DNA of 64,000 nucleotides, from positions 93,429 through 157,428 of the forward strand of contig BDTD01000025.1 of assembly GCA_002897635.1 (NCBI GenBank), read 5' to 3'. The stretch's first letter is position 1. The number at the start of each line of letters is the position of its first letter. This DNA is from a bacterium BMS3Abin11 (GTDB lineage: Bacteria; Pseudomonadota; Gammaproteobacteria; BMS3Bbin11). Below are positions 28,282 through 37,720 of this stretch, piece by piece. Below the pieces are notes generated by a model that was not told the origin of the DNA, did no database searches, and saw nothing but the letters and a program-made list of their open reading frames with translations. Made by a program: the position numbers and the translations under genes.

Positions 28282-28410
28282 GAACCTCTGATTACATACC
28301 ATGCCCCTGTGAGACCTGAAGCGTGCAGCTACAAAACGTGCTTCGCGGCGATGGCCCGGTCCTTTGCAGGAAGCACAATGCCATAAGATCTGGCATATAA
28401 TCAGAGGTTC
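28282..28410. repeat. 129-bp element with 13-bp terminal inverted repeats (MITE-like)
   Basis: GAACCTCTGATTA at 28282-28294 and TAATCAGAGGTTC at 28398-28410 are perfect inverted repeats 103 bp apart, with no coding capacity between. GAACCTCTG-type ends recall IS5-family terminal repeats. It lies in the 213-bp gap between gadB and the dynamin gene. No clear target duplication is seen. Confidence 0.6.
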
Positions 28411-28436
28411 TATTTTCACAAACCCCCGATTATTGA

Positions 28437-29810
28437 TCAACCATGATGGAACCCTTCGGTCGGCGCCTTGGGTCGCAATGGTGGCGCCGCTTTGAGTTCG
28501 TCCATGACCTTGACTATATCCGCAATCAACATATCGGCCATATCACGTGAAAACCCTTCACGCACGACGATGCGTAATACGGCAACCGTACTGGCATCAG
28601 GTGGCATTGTGTAAGCAGGCACCTGCCAGCCGCAGGTACGCAGACGTTCAGAGATGTCATATACCGAGTAGCGTGAGGTATCCCTGAGACGGAAGGCAAA
28701 TACAGGGATGGTGCTGCCATCGCTCAGCAGTTCGAATTGATCGAGCTTTGCAATCCGCTCTGAGAGATTGGTAGCGGTATCACGCAAGGTAGATATGATG
28801 CGGGTGTAGCCGTCACGCCCAAGACGCAGAAAGTTGTAATACTGTCCAATGACCTGATTTCCGGGGCGGGAGAAGTTGAGGGTGAAGGTAGGCATGTCAC
28901 CCCCCAGATAGTTGACGTGAAATACCAGTTCTTCAGGCAAGTGGCGGTGTTCGCGCCACACCGCCCAGCCAACACCGGGGTAGACCAGACCATATTTGTG
29001 ACCGGATACGTTGATGGAAACGACATTGGGCAGGCGAAAGTCCCAGCGCAGTTCTGGATGAATAAAGGGTGCGACAAAGCCACCGCTGGCCGCATCGATG
29101 TGCAGAGGCACGGCCAGGCCATGCGCGGTATTATGACGCACTACGGCATCATGGATAGCCTCGATGGGTTCGAACTCACCGGTGAAGGTGGTACCCAGAA
29201 TGGCGACAACACCGATGGTATTTTCATCAATACGCGTGATGACCTCTTCGGGCTCAATGACGTAACGACCCTCATGCATCGGGATGTAGCGCGCTTCGAT
29301 CTCCCAGTAGCGACAGAACTTTTCCCATACCACCTGCACATTGGCGCCAAGAATCAGGTTAGGTTGGCCGACGGGCTGACCGGCGGCCTGCCTGCGCTTG
29401 CGCCAGTTCCATTTCAGCGCCATACCGGCGAGCATTACCGCCTCACTGGAACCCATCGTGGATACCCCTGCCACCTCCACATCCTCAGGCGCGTGGAACA
29501 GACGTGCCACCATATTCACACAGCGTGTCTCAATCTCTGCCGTCTGCGGATATTCATCCTTATCGATCATGTTCTTGTCAAACGTTTCCGTCATAAGTTG
29601 CTCGGCTTCGGGCTCCATCCAGGTAGTAACGAAGGTAGCAAGGTTAAGCCGCGCATTGCCGTCGAGCATCAGCTCATCGTGGATCAGACGATAAGCTGTC
29701 TCAGGCGGCATCTCACCCTCTGGCAGAGTGTACTTGGGTACCGGCTCGGTCATAGCACGTGAACCATAGGCTGGACTGAGTAAAAGATCGGGAAGCAGTT
29801 TTTTGACCAT
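28437..29810 (-). CDS. gadB: glutamate decarboxylase
   Basis: A 457-residue PLP enzyme that converts glutamate to GABA and CO2, consuming a cytosolic proton. Motifs are GSSEAVMLAGMALKWNWR, HIDAASGGFVAPF and the Schiff-base lysine in SINVSGHKYGLVYPGVGW. The N-terminal MVKKLLPDLLLSPAYGSRA matches the family start, and GGAG lies 8 bp before ATG 29810. The longer open frame runs into gadC and is not used. It starts 5 bp after the gadC stop. Exchange of glutamate and GABA by the neighbouring antiporter completes an acid-resistance system. Confidence 0.95.
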   Translation of the reverse strand: MVKKLLPDLLLSPAYGSRAMTEPVPKYTLPEGEMPPETAYRLIHDELMLDGNARLNLATFVTTWMEPEAEQLMTETFDKNMIDKDEYPQTAEIETRCVNMVARLFHAPEDVEVAGVSTMGSSEAVMLAGMALKWNWRKRRQAAGQPVGQPNLILGANVQVVWEKFCRYWEIEARYIPMHEGRYVIEPEEVITRIDENTIGVVAILGTTFTGEFEPIEAIHDAVVRHNTAHGLAVPLHIDAASGGFVAPFIHPELRWDFRLPNVVSINVSGHKYGLVYPGVGWAVWREHRHLPEELVFHVNYLGGDMPTFTLNFSRPGNQVIGQYYNFLRLGRDGYTRIISTLRDTATNLSERIAKLDQFELLSDGSTIPVFAFRLRDTSRYSVYDISERLRTCGWQVPAYTMPPDASTVAVLRIVVREGFSRDMADMLIADIVKVMDELKAAPPLRPKAPTEGFHHG

Positions 29811-29815
29811 AGTGA

Positions 29816-31240
29816 TTACTCCGTGTCGATGACGGCCCATTCGGGGCGACGCCAGCGATATAGTAGCTGTGGCACCAACAACATCACCACCAGGGTGGCA
29901 AGCATGGTCAGCGCATAAGGAATGGCACCAATATCGGTACCCGGTGGCAAAAAGCCAATAAGGAAACAGGCAAAGGTTGTGACAAAACCGGTGCCGGCAA
30001 CCAGCCACAACCCCCATGTACGTCCGCCGGGGACTCGATAAGGTCGTGCTGTATCGGCATGCGTATAACGCAGACGGATCGCAGTGGCAAATAGCACCAG
30101 ATACATGACAGCATAGAGAATGACGGCCGCTGACGTGAGCAGCAGAAAAGCACTATCCACCGAGGGTACAACAAGAAAAATCAGAGCCACAGTACTCATC
30201 AGACCTGCCTGTACCATTAACAGGTTTCGCGGCACGCCATTGACATTAGTCATCTGCAGCACTGGTGGCAGATTGCCAGCACGCCCGGCTGCCCACAGGC
30301 CTTTGATTGGGCCTACCACCCAGGTACTCACCTGCCCCGCCGCACCCAGCGCGACCAACAGCGCAACGGGTGCTAACAACCAGCCAATATGCCAGGTGTT
30401 AAGCAACACCTGCAGTGCCTGCACGCTGCCAGAAACCAGGTTAAGTTGATCCACCGGTAGCACTGCCGCCACTGCCAGTCCACCAAGCAGTGTCAACACG
30501 AAACCAAGTATTGCAGCGGAGAATATGGCAATAGGATAGTTGCGACGAACATTGCGCACTTCACGGGCATGACTGGCTGAGACCTCAATACCGACTACAC
30601 CGAAAATAAAACTCAGAAACAACACCAGGCTCTGTCTGGCATCATTCAGCGGCAACCAGTTGTCTACGGTCATCGTCAGGTTCAGATGTAATGGATTCCC
30701 CTGCACAACATAAAGTAGTGCCAGGCCTACCAGCAACACCGTAGGCAGTAGCACGCCGAGACCCAGGCACACACTGGAGATTAAGCTGGAAGCGCGCATA
30801 CCGCGTAGGTTCAGCAGTGTAGCAGTCCAGTACACTGCAAGAATCACAATAACGATAAAAGTTCGGGAACCGGCCAGTGCCGGGTTGATCGCATAAACCA
30901 GGCTCGCAGCCACATAGGAAAGAATCGAGGTGATACCGAACAGGCTTTGCACCCACTGTAACCACACAGCGGTAAGCCCCCAACGCGTACCAAATGCCTC
31001 TTCAACCCAATGAAAAACACCATTCTTTGGCCAGGCTGTGGAGAGTTCCGCCGACACCAGCGCAACAGGAACGAGAAAAGCAAACACGGTGATGATATTG
31101 AAAAACACCATTCTCATACCAGTGTCTGCCATCATCGGCATGTTGCGCAATGTCAGAAACAACGCTGCCGTCATTAGCGTCAGCGTAACCACGCTGATGT
31201 GAGTAGTCTGTTTGGTGTTATGTAATACTGGTTTACTCAT
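29816..31240 (-). CDS. gadC: glutamate/GABA antiporter, APC superfamily
   Basis: A 474-residue inner-membrane antiporter with about 12 helices. The start region (VVTLTLMTAALFLTLRNMPM) and GVFHWVEEAFGTRWGLTAVW are those of GadC/YbaZ-type transporters. It imports glutamate and exports GABA for the decarboxylase encoded 5 bp downstream. Its C-terminus (...LLYRWRRPEWAVIDTE) is short, so the pH-gating C-plug of E. coli GadC (511 residues) seems reduced or absent. The start overlaps the stop of a small upstream gene by 4 bp. Confidence 0.92.
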   Translation of the reverse strand: MSKPVLHNTKQTTHISVVTLTLMTAALFLTLRNMPMMADTGMRMVFFNIITVFAFLVPVALVSAELSTAWPKNGVFHWVEEAFGTRWGLTAVWLQWVQSLFGITSILSYVAASLVYAINPALAGSRTFIVIVILAVYWTATLLNLRGMRASSLISSVCLGLGVLLPTVLLVGLALLYVVQGNPLHLNLTMTVDNWLPLNDARQSLVLFLSFIFGVVGIEVSASHAREVRNVRRNYPIAIFSAAILGFVLTLLGGLAVAAVLPVDQLNLVSGSVQALQVLLNTWHIGWLLAPVALLVALGAAGQVSTWVVGPIKGLWAAGRAGNLPPVLQMTNVNGVPRNLLMVQAGLMSTVALIFLVVPSVDSAFLLLTSAAVILYAVMYLVLFATAIRLRYTHADTARPYRVPGGRTWGLWLVAGTGFVTTFACFLIGFLPPGTDIGAIPYALTMLATLVVMLLVPQLLYRWRRPEWAVIDTE

Positions 31241-31440
31241 AGCTCAACAGGTTCTCTACCCACGGTATTGAACCTGTAATCATCAGTTGACGCACTCTGT
31301 TTTGTAGCTTTTAAAATATCCACCCACGACAGCACGCCGGCAACAGTGCCGGGTGTTTCACCACCAGCACTGTTGTCCATAACCTGGGCAATCATTCTCA
31401 GCAGGCATAGCCACCGGTCGACTACATCGTTTTTTTCCAT
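31237..31440 (-). CDS. small protein translationally coupled to gadC
   Basis: A 67-codon gene (MEKNDVVDRWLCLLRMIAQV...) whose stop overlaps the gadC ATG (ATGA). No signal peptide or membrane segment is evident and I do not recognise the family. The overlap and strand make it the likely first gene of the gad operon. The weak ribosome site leaves some doubt. Confidence 0.5.
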   Translation of the reverse strand: MEKNDVVDRWLCLLRMIAQVMDNSAGGETPGTVAGVLSWVDILKATKQSASTDDYRFNTVGREPVEL

Positions 31441-31785
31441 GTCTCATCTCAGGGTTACTTCGGTGATGGTGACAGCCAGCAATCCTCCAAGTAGACCCCG
31501 GATTACACCATGTTCACCTCATTCGTATTGTTTAAACCAATGGACAGTATTAACCGTGCTTTCCAGGGAAATGCTTCCAAAGTTCATATAGCGTTTCTTT
31601 TCTTTACGAAGGGACGTTAATTATACATTCTATCGTGCTCACCCACACCATAATGAACAAAGTTTAAGATATTTCGGGTAAGCCAGGCTTGTCTGTTTTT
31701 TTTGGCAACGGTGGTTGGCAACGTACGCAAAAATCCTTTATCTGTACTTCGTCATCAAGCAGCTTCTGCTAACATAGAACCTGTG
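31441..31785. other. divergent promoter region of gad operon and cti
   Basis: About 345 bp between the gad operon (leftward) and cti (rightward). The part at 31590-31690 is A+T-rich and promoter-like. TTG and GTG codons in frame with cti (31702, 31714, 31783) leave its start uncertain. No RNA gene or repeat seen. Confidence 0.5.
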
Positions 31786-34198
31786 ATGGGATGGCGAAAA
31801 ATTTTTTTAAACAAGTGGACACTGCTGATTTTGTCTATCACCCTGTTGTTATCAATTCTTATCTATAAAGACTTCGAACCGCCGCTCACTATGGAGAGCG
31901 AACCAACAGGGATTACAACGGAGCTATCGTCGATCCTGCTGGATAGTTCTGTGACCTACGAGCAGGTTAGACCGGTTCTGGAGCGACGCTGTGTGGTGTG
32001 CCATGGCTGTTACGATGCACCTTGCCAGCTGAAACTCTCCTCAAATGAAGGCCTACAAAGAGGTGGCACCGAAGAGCTGGTCTACGATTATAAGCGTATA
32101 ACGCCCGTTCAACCGACACGTCTGTTTGTGGACGCCAGGAGTACGGCACAATGGCGTTCCCGCGGATTTACATCGGTACTCAACGAAGGAGGGCAACAGA
32201 CAGCAGAGGAAAACCTGAAAAACTCAGTATTATACCGCCTGCTGCGACTGAAGCAGCAGCACCCACAGCCCGACTCTGACCAGTTGCCGGATAGCTTCAC
32301 TCTGGAGCTAAACCGTAAACAGACCTGTCCAACTCTGGAATCGGTTGATAGATTCTCCCGCGAACATCCACTATGGGGCATGCCCTATGCCATGCCTAAC
32401 CTTCCACAACAGGAATACCGCACCCTCGTTTCCTGGCTGGCTCAGGGGGCGAAGGCACCAGCACCGGCAGGTCCCTCCATCACTGTACTGCCACAGATTA
32501 ATCAATGGGAAAACTTTCTAAATCAGTCATCTAGCAAACAGCGATTGGTCAGCCGCTACCTCTATGAACACCTGTTTCATGCACATATTCATTTTGCCGG
32601 GTCACCGGTGCGTGAGTTCTACCGCCTGGTACGCTCTACTACACCATCTGGACAACCCATCGATGAGATCCCGACGGTATGACCCGGGCGCCGCAGCATT
32701 TTATTACCGGCTGCTGAGGTATAACCCAAGCATCGTCGCAAAAAATCATATCGTCTACGAGTTTTCCGATAAACGTATGCAACGTTACCGTGAACTTTTT
32801 CTGGATCCCGATTACACCGTACATGCACTACCATCCTATCGTCCGGAGATTGCCACCAACCCATTTAAGGTGTTTTCCGCTATCCCTGCAACATCGCGTT
32901 ACCGCTTCTTGCTGGATGATGCGCGGTTCTTTATCGAAGGTTTTGTCAAAGGTCCGGTCTGCCGTGGGCAGGTCGCACTGAATGTTATTGAAGACCAGTT
33001 CTGGGTAATGTTCTTTGACCCTGACCAGGCAGTGTTTACCAACAACGCTGAGTTTATCGCAGAAATAGCCAGTGACTTGCAGTTACCGGCAGATCGCCCC
33101 GGTAGCCACGATATACTCGATATCTGGACGGATTACTGGCAACGTCAGCGGCGTTACATGGTGGCCAAACAGACCCGCTTCGAGAAAATCAGCACACACG
33201 ACATTGATCACGCCATGAACTACATCTGGGACGGTGACGGTAAAAACCCCAATGCGGCTCTGACCATTTTTCGGCATTTCGACAGCGCCTCAGTGGCGTA
33301 CGGACTGGTAGGCGATGATCCGGAAACTGCCTGGGTTCTCGATTACCCACTGTTTGAACGTATCCATTATCTACTGGTGGCCGGATATAATGTATACGGA
33401 AACACCGTTCATCAGCTAAACACAAGGGTTTACATGGATTTCCTACGGATGGAGGGTGAGGACCAATTTCTGGCCTTTCTCCCTGTAGCCCGACGAAAGG
33501 CGATACGTGATACCTGGTATGTTGGTCAGCGGCGTAGAATTGAGAAATTATTCCCTGCACCACAGGACTGGTTGAATATTGAGTCTGTTAGCGGCTACCG
33601 GACTGATGATCCGCAGCGAGAGCTCTACCAGCGAATCAAGCACAGGCTTGCCAATGTGGCACAACATGCGGAGGCAATGAATCGCTGTGGACGTAGCGTG
33701 TGTAAAAACTTGTCACCCGGCATGACCGTGTTACGTGTCGATCGTGCAATGAATAAGATTGCACGGTTACAGGGGGCAAAATTACATGCTTTTCCAGATA
33801 TTGCCTTTGTCAGGATCAGGATGGAAGATCCAGATCAGGATCTAGCGTATAGCCTTATACACAACAAGGCATATAAAAATGTCACCTCTTTTCTTTCAGA
33901 CGAACATGAAAGAGATCGCTCAAACATCGACCAGGACACCATGACCGTGGTGAACTGGCTGGAGGGTTCCTACCCTAATTTCTTTTTTTCAGTGCCCTTG
34001 TCAGAGATAGAAAGTTTCACCAAACTCAGCACCGCTATCCGTAATCACAACGATTACGAGAAATTTGTTGATCAATATGGTGTTAGGCGTACCAATCCAG
34101 AATTCTGGGAACTGGCCGACTGGTTTCAGGATAAGTACCGGCAGAACAAACCTGTCCTGTCGGGATTGTTTGACCTGAATCATATCCATAATCACTAA
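31786..34198 (+). pseudogene. cti: fatty-acid cis/trans isomerase, frameshifted
   Basis: Cti isomerises cis-unsaturated acyl chains of membrane phospholipids to trans in the periplasm, using a c-type haem. The first frame (to a stop at 32680-32682) has a signal anchor (TLLILSITLLLSILIYKDF) and the haem site RRCVVCHGCYD. It ends ...TTPSGQPIDEIPTV. The family sequence resumes in the +1 frame at about 32668 as RSRRYDPGAAAFYYRLLRYN and runs to 34198. The combined length (about 800 residues) fits Cti (about 760). A single shift in an otherwise intact gene may be a true inactivation, a sequencing error or recoding. The N-terminal start is uncertain. A partial copy of the 3' end lies at 23829-24103. 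Confidence 0.85.
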
Positions 34199-34353
34199 GC
34201 GAAATATGAGGAGACTTGTTACTAACATTAAGGCATGTTAAAACGACCGTGCTTTGAGTATTTGCGTTAGCTGTAATGAATTATCGCTAATAAAAAAACT
34301 GAAATAATTCTCCTGGCATGCCTGCAGCAAAGAACAAGCAAAGGGTATTCAAA

Positions 34354-34716
34354 ATGAGTATGCTGCAACAATACGGATTACTAATCGGGTTAGTCATAGG
34401 AACTGCTGGTTTCGTGCTGAGCCTGTATGCGCTAGCACGTTCGCTCGGCAAGGCACGTCATGAACCAGGTAAGGACGTACCCGCCACGGCTGGTCAGTTG
34501 TCACGCGACCCGGTCTGGGTACGCTATCACGCACGCTTCTATGGCTACGCGTTATTATTTTTGGCCTTCGATATGGAAATGGCCTACATGTATCCATGGG
34601 CCGTGGTGTACAAACAGGTGGGACTGGTTGCCCTGCTTGATATGGGAGTCTTTCTGGCCATTCTGTTTCTGGGATTGCTATACGGTTGGAGTCAGGGTGC
34701 GCTGCGGAGGCAATAA
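34354..34716 (+). CDS. nuoA: NuoA-like membrane subunit of a complex-I-like assembly
   Basis: About 120 residues with three transmembrane helices and the family segment ARFYGYALLFLAFDMEMAYM, where the usual 'FD-x-E' loop residues are kept. The C-terminal LYGWSQGALRR matches NuoA. ATG 34354 is used because AAGGG lies about 10 bp upstream; the ATG at 34318 has no ribosome site. It is the first gene of a one-strand operon running to glucoamylase. In complex I NuoA anchors the quinone-site region to NuoH. Confidence 0.9.
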   Translation: MSMLQQYGLLIGLVIGTAGFVLSLYALARSLGKARHEPGKDVPATAGQLSRDPVWVRYHARFYGYALLFLAFDMEMAYMYPWAVVYKQVGLVALLDMGVFLAILFLGLLYGWSQGALRRQ

Positions 34717-36693
34717 TTGATAGCTGGCGCTCGTCAGGGAAGACCGTCCGCATTACGCAGGCTGGTTGCCGCCGCGATGGCCCGCGATCTCGGTGTTTTC
34801 GTCATTCCCGGTCCCGATATAGCCCGCGCCCATGGACTGGATATCGAAGCGGCGGGACTGCACAGGGTCACCAGCCCGCGCCATGCCAGTATACTGCTGG
34901 TGGTCGGTGCTATCCCACCGGCGCTATGCGAAGCTGCAGCGGTTATCTACGCACAGATGGTACGCCCACGGGTAATATTCGTGCTGGGTACAGAGGAACT
35001 TTCTCCCTTGCCGGCTGCTGATGTCGTGGTCGGTCTTTCACAGCAAGAGCTAGTCAACGGAGTACACCAACTACGCACGGTCATAGCCGAGGGTGCCTTC
35101 AGTTCAGAAGTCTCGGATTTTGACGCGCCTGTACTGCAGGTTCGTATCGAGTACACCTGCCCCATGCATCCTGAAATCGTACGGGACGAACCGGGATCCT
35201 GCCCCAAGTGTGGTATGACTTTGGTCTTACGCGAGGCACAAGCCACAGCAGGAAATGAGCACGCTGATCATCAGGAAATGGGTGACGGTGAAGCGACGGA
35301 GGACACATCAACCCATAACCACTACGATCATCACCACAAAGCTGATGATGCTCCGGTCGAATACATCTGCCCCATGCATCTGGAAGTCGTGCAGAATGGG
35401 CCAGGTTCCTGTCCGAAATGCGGTATGGATCTGGAACCTCGCGAGATTCACTCTGAAGCAAAGCATGAGCACCACCACATGGCTCACGATGCTCCGGTCG
35501 AATATACCTGCCCTATGCATCCGGAAGTCGTGCAGGACGAACCGGGGTCATGCCCGAAATGCGGCATGAATCTGGTACTACGTGATCAGAAAAGCACAAC
35601 AGCCCGGGGACATGCCGACATGGATTCACATGGTGATCAAGGCAACATGGATCATAGCACCATGAACCATGATGATATGGCGTTCATGTCCATGGTCGAT
35701 GTCACCAAAGATCTACCACGTAGCGGTGATGGCTTGCCGATGGAATGGATCGAGGCCCCCTTCGGCCCATTTTTTCCAGGCCTGCCCGGTGGCCTGCTAC
35801 TGACTTTAACGCTCGATGGTGACACAGTCGCGGGATCCGATGCCCGTTCTCTGATTGAAAACAGAGAGCTGCTGCAAAATTCATCTATGGATGCCAAAAG
35901 TTTCATCGCGCGACTGACCAGCTTTGAACCACTGGCCCCGGTCGCCTATCAGTACCTCGCCTGCCGGGCGCTGGAAAGCGCTGCCGACATGGAAGTACCT
36001 GCAGATACAGCTTGCGCACGTATCGGCGCACTGGAACGGCAACGGATCACGAGCCATTTGGGCTGGCTGGCACTCTTTGGGCAACAAACCGGCTTCGACT
36101 GGCTGATGAGACGCTCCACATCTCTGCAATTGAAGTGTCAGCATGCAGATCTGGAACAAATCCTTGCACTGAAACCGGCCATACAAACCCTTGCCAGGCG
36201 ATTACATCGGACTCCATTATTAAAACCGCGAACGGTAGGAATAGGCAGGATAGCTCCGGATGCAGAACTATGTGGTCCAATAGCACGCGCAGCCGGCAAG
36301 AACCATGACGCACGCAGTACAGACAGGACATATACCTCGCTGGGATTCTCGCCTGCCAACCGAAAGGGAGGTGACGCATATGCCCGTCTGTACCTTCGCC
36401 TTGACGAAATAATACACAGCCTCATGCTTGTTGAAGCTGCTGGTGCTATCGAATTACCAATACCAGCTAATATCGGTGAAGCGTCCGGAACAGGTAAAGC
36501 GGAAGTCGAGACTCCTCGCGGGCTGGCCAAACTTCAACTGACACTGGAGATGGGTAAGGTTACTACGGCACAACTGGATACACCTTCGACACACCACCTC
36601 ACTCTTATCGAACCACTGATCGAACAGCAGGAGCTGGGTGACGCACTGGTAGCGGTCGGTTCCCTGGATCTGTCACCGTGGGAGATACGATAA
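34717..36693 (+). CDS. fusion: NuoB-like + three heavy-metal-binding domains + NuoD/hydrogenase-large-subunit-like
   Basis: A 658-residue protein of unusual make-up. Residues about 15-125 resemble NuoB/hydrogenase small subunit ([36 protein letters not shown]), but the Cys-Cys, Cys and PGCPP ligands of cluster N2 are absent. Three near-identical modules, [20 protein letters not shown] (148-167), [20 protein letters not shown] (218-237) and [20 protein letters not shown] (265-284), are heavy-metal-binding domains as found in copper ATPases. They lie in a His/Met-rich linker to about residue 325. Residues 341-658 resemble NuoD/HycE ([70 protein letters not shown]) without NiFe-binding CxxC pairs. 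TTG start directly after nuoA stop, with GGAGG upstream. It would be the peripheral arm of a complex with no recognisable redox centre. Confidence 0.87.
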   Translation: MIAGARQGRPSALRRLVAAAMARDLGVFVIPGPDIARAHGLDIEAAGLHRVTSPRHASILLVVGAIPPALCEAAAVIYAQMVRPRVIFVLGTEELSPLPAADVVVGLSQQELVNGVHQLRTVIAEGAFSSEVSDFDAPVLQVRIEYTCPMHPEIVRDEPGSCPKCGMTLVLREAQATAGNEHADHQEMGDGEATEDTSTHNHYDHHHKADDAPVEYICPMHLEVVQNGPGSCPKCGMDLEPREIHSEAKHEHHHMAHDAPVEYTCPMHPEVVQDEPGSCPKCGMNLVLRDQKSTTARGHADMDSHGDQGNMDHSTMNHDDMAFMSMVDVTKDLPRSGDGLPMEWIEAPFGPFFPGLPGGLLLTLTLDGDTVAGSDARSLIENRELLQNSSMDAKSFIARLTSFEPLAPVAYQYLACRALESAADMEVPADTACARIGALERQRITSHLGWLALFGQQTGFDWLMRRSTSLQLKCQHADLEQILALKPAIQTLARRLHRTPLLKPRTVGIGRIAPDAELCGPIARAAGKNHDARSTDRTYTSLGFSPANRKGGDAYARLYLRLDEIIHSLMLVEAAGAIELPIPANIGEASGTGKAEVETPRGLAKLQLTLEMGKVTTAQLDTPSTHHLTLIEPLIEQQELGDALVAVGSLDLSPWEIR

Positions 36694-37589
36694 TGACAAC
36701 TGTTCTTTTGCTACTGTTACTGGCGGTTGGTGCGTATCTGGTCGCGGTACTCGAAGACTGGACCACGAGCGGACGATTTCGGCTGGCCGCACCGGTACTT
36801 GCTGGCATCGCTCTGTTGGGACGGGAATCCATTGTACCGCGCAAACCCGACAGAATTTTTTTTGAAGTCGCCCCGTTTCTGCTGTTGATCTCTGCAATAC
36901 TCGCAGCAGCGGTCGTGCCGCTAACACCCGACCTGATCATCACAGATATGGCCACCGGCGCGCTGTTCATCAATGCGGCACTGGTCTACGTCCTGGTTGC
37001 CCTGCTGATGGCCGGCTGGGGACCGGACGGGGCCTATGCCATGATCGGTGGCTGGCGTTTTCTGGGTCAGCTTATCGCCTACGCAATGCTTATCGTTATG
37101 CCCATCACCGCCGTCGTGATGCGTGCCGAGTCATTACTGACGACACAGGTCGTTGTCTCCCAGGCAGATGTATGGAATATTATTTATCAACCACTGGGAT
37201 TTATCCTGTTTTTCATCGCGGCCATGGCACTGGCATTTCTACCACCGTTCGATTTAACTACATCAAAAGGCGAACTCGCGGGCGGCGTAGAAGCTGAATA
37301 TACCGGCGTACGGCTGGCAGTATTCCGGCTGGGACGCCTGACGCTAATTATCACCCTGGCGGCCGCCACCGTAATTTTCTACCTCGGTGGCTGGCAGGGG
37401 CCATTACTACCACCCTGGGCATGGAGCACAATCAAAATACTGGCAGTTACCACGATAATGTTGCTGGCCGGGCGTTATATGCCACGCATCCGTGAAGCAG
37501 ACCTGCTGGCATGGTGCTGGATGCTGGGCATCCCACTGGCGTTGCTGAATATACTTCTCGTCGGTGTACTCGTACTGGTGTTTCCCTGA
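36693..37589 (+). CDS. nuoH: NuoH-like membrane subunit
   Basis: About 298 residues, eight predicted helices. The quinone-site loop reads LPPFDLTTSKGELAGGVEAE and YTGVRLAVFRLGRL, clearly NuoH/HyfC-like. The canonical PEAE acidic motif is replaced by TSKGE, so the quinone or proton coupling site is altered. ATG 36693 overlaps the stop of the fusion gene (TAATG), so translation is coupled. It would link the peripheral arm to the antiporter subunits. Confidence 0.92.
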   Translation: MTTVLLLLLLAVGAYLVAVLEDWTTSGRFRLAAPVLAGIALLGRESIVPRKPDRIFFEVAPFLLLISAILAAAVVPLTPDLIITDMATGALFINAALVYVLVALLMAGWGPDGAYAMIGGWRFLGQLIAYAMLIVMPITAVVMRAESLLTTQVVVSQADVWNIIYQPLGFILFFIAAMALAFLPPFDLTTSKGELAGGVEAEYTGVRLAVFRLGRLTLIITLAAATVIFYLGGWQGPLLPPWAWSTIKILAVTTIMLLAGRYMPRIREADLLAWCWMLGIPLALLNILLVGVLVLVFP

Positions 37590-37632
37590 TCCTGGGTTCC
37601 ACAATTGACCGCTAATTTATGAGCCTGACATT

Positions 37633-37712
37633 ATGAACACAACAACTTTGTTAAAAGCTGTACCTCGGTTCATTTTATTGGTGAACTACTACGAACCGTT
37701 CAACTGAGGTAC
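37633..37712 (+). promoter_or_regulatory. intercistronic hairpin and 24-codon leader frame before nuoJ
   Basis: In the 131-bp gap between nuoH and nuoJ, GTACCTCGGTT (37660-37670) can pair with AACTGAGGTAC (37702-37712), 11 bp with one G-U pair. The right arm contains GAGG, the only Shine-Dalgarno-like sequence before the nuoJ ATG at 37721. A small frame from ATG 37633 (MNTTTLLKAVPRFILLVNYY...) stops at 37705-37707, inside that site. CGGTTC and GAACCG offer a competing 6-bp stem. This looks like a leader-coupled translational switch. It could also be a decayed remnant, since a nuoI-type gene would be expected here. Confidence 0.5.
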
Positions 37713-37720
37713 CCAGTAAA

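Noticed and set aside
28917..29762. 281-codon open frame opposite gadB
   Set aside because: Shadow of gadB, whose PLP-lysine motif and ribosome site are clear.
32564..32690. Independent start for the second cti half at 32564
   Set aside because: The first about 35 residues overlap the upstream frame and do not resemble Cti; similarity begins only at about 32668.
34717..35100. Canonical NuoB with cluster N2
   Set aside because: The CC pair, the later Cys and the PGCPP motif are all missing; only one cysteine (residue 71) is present in the domain.
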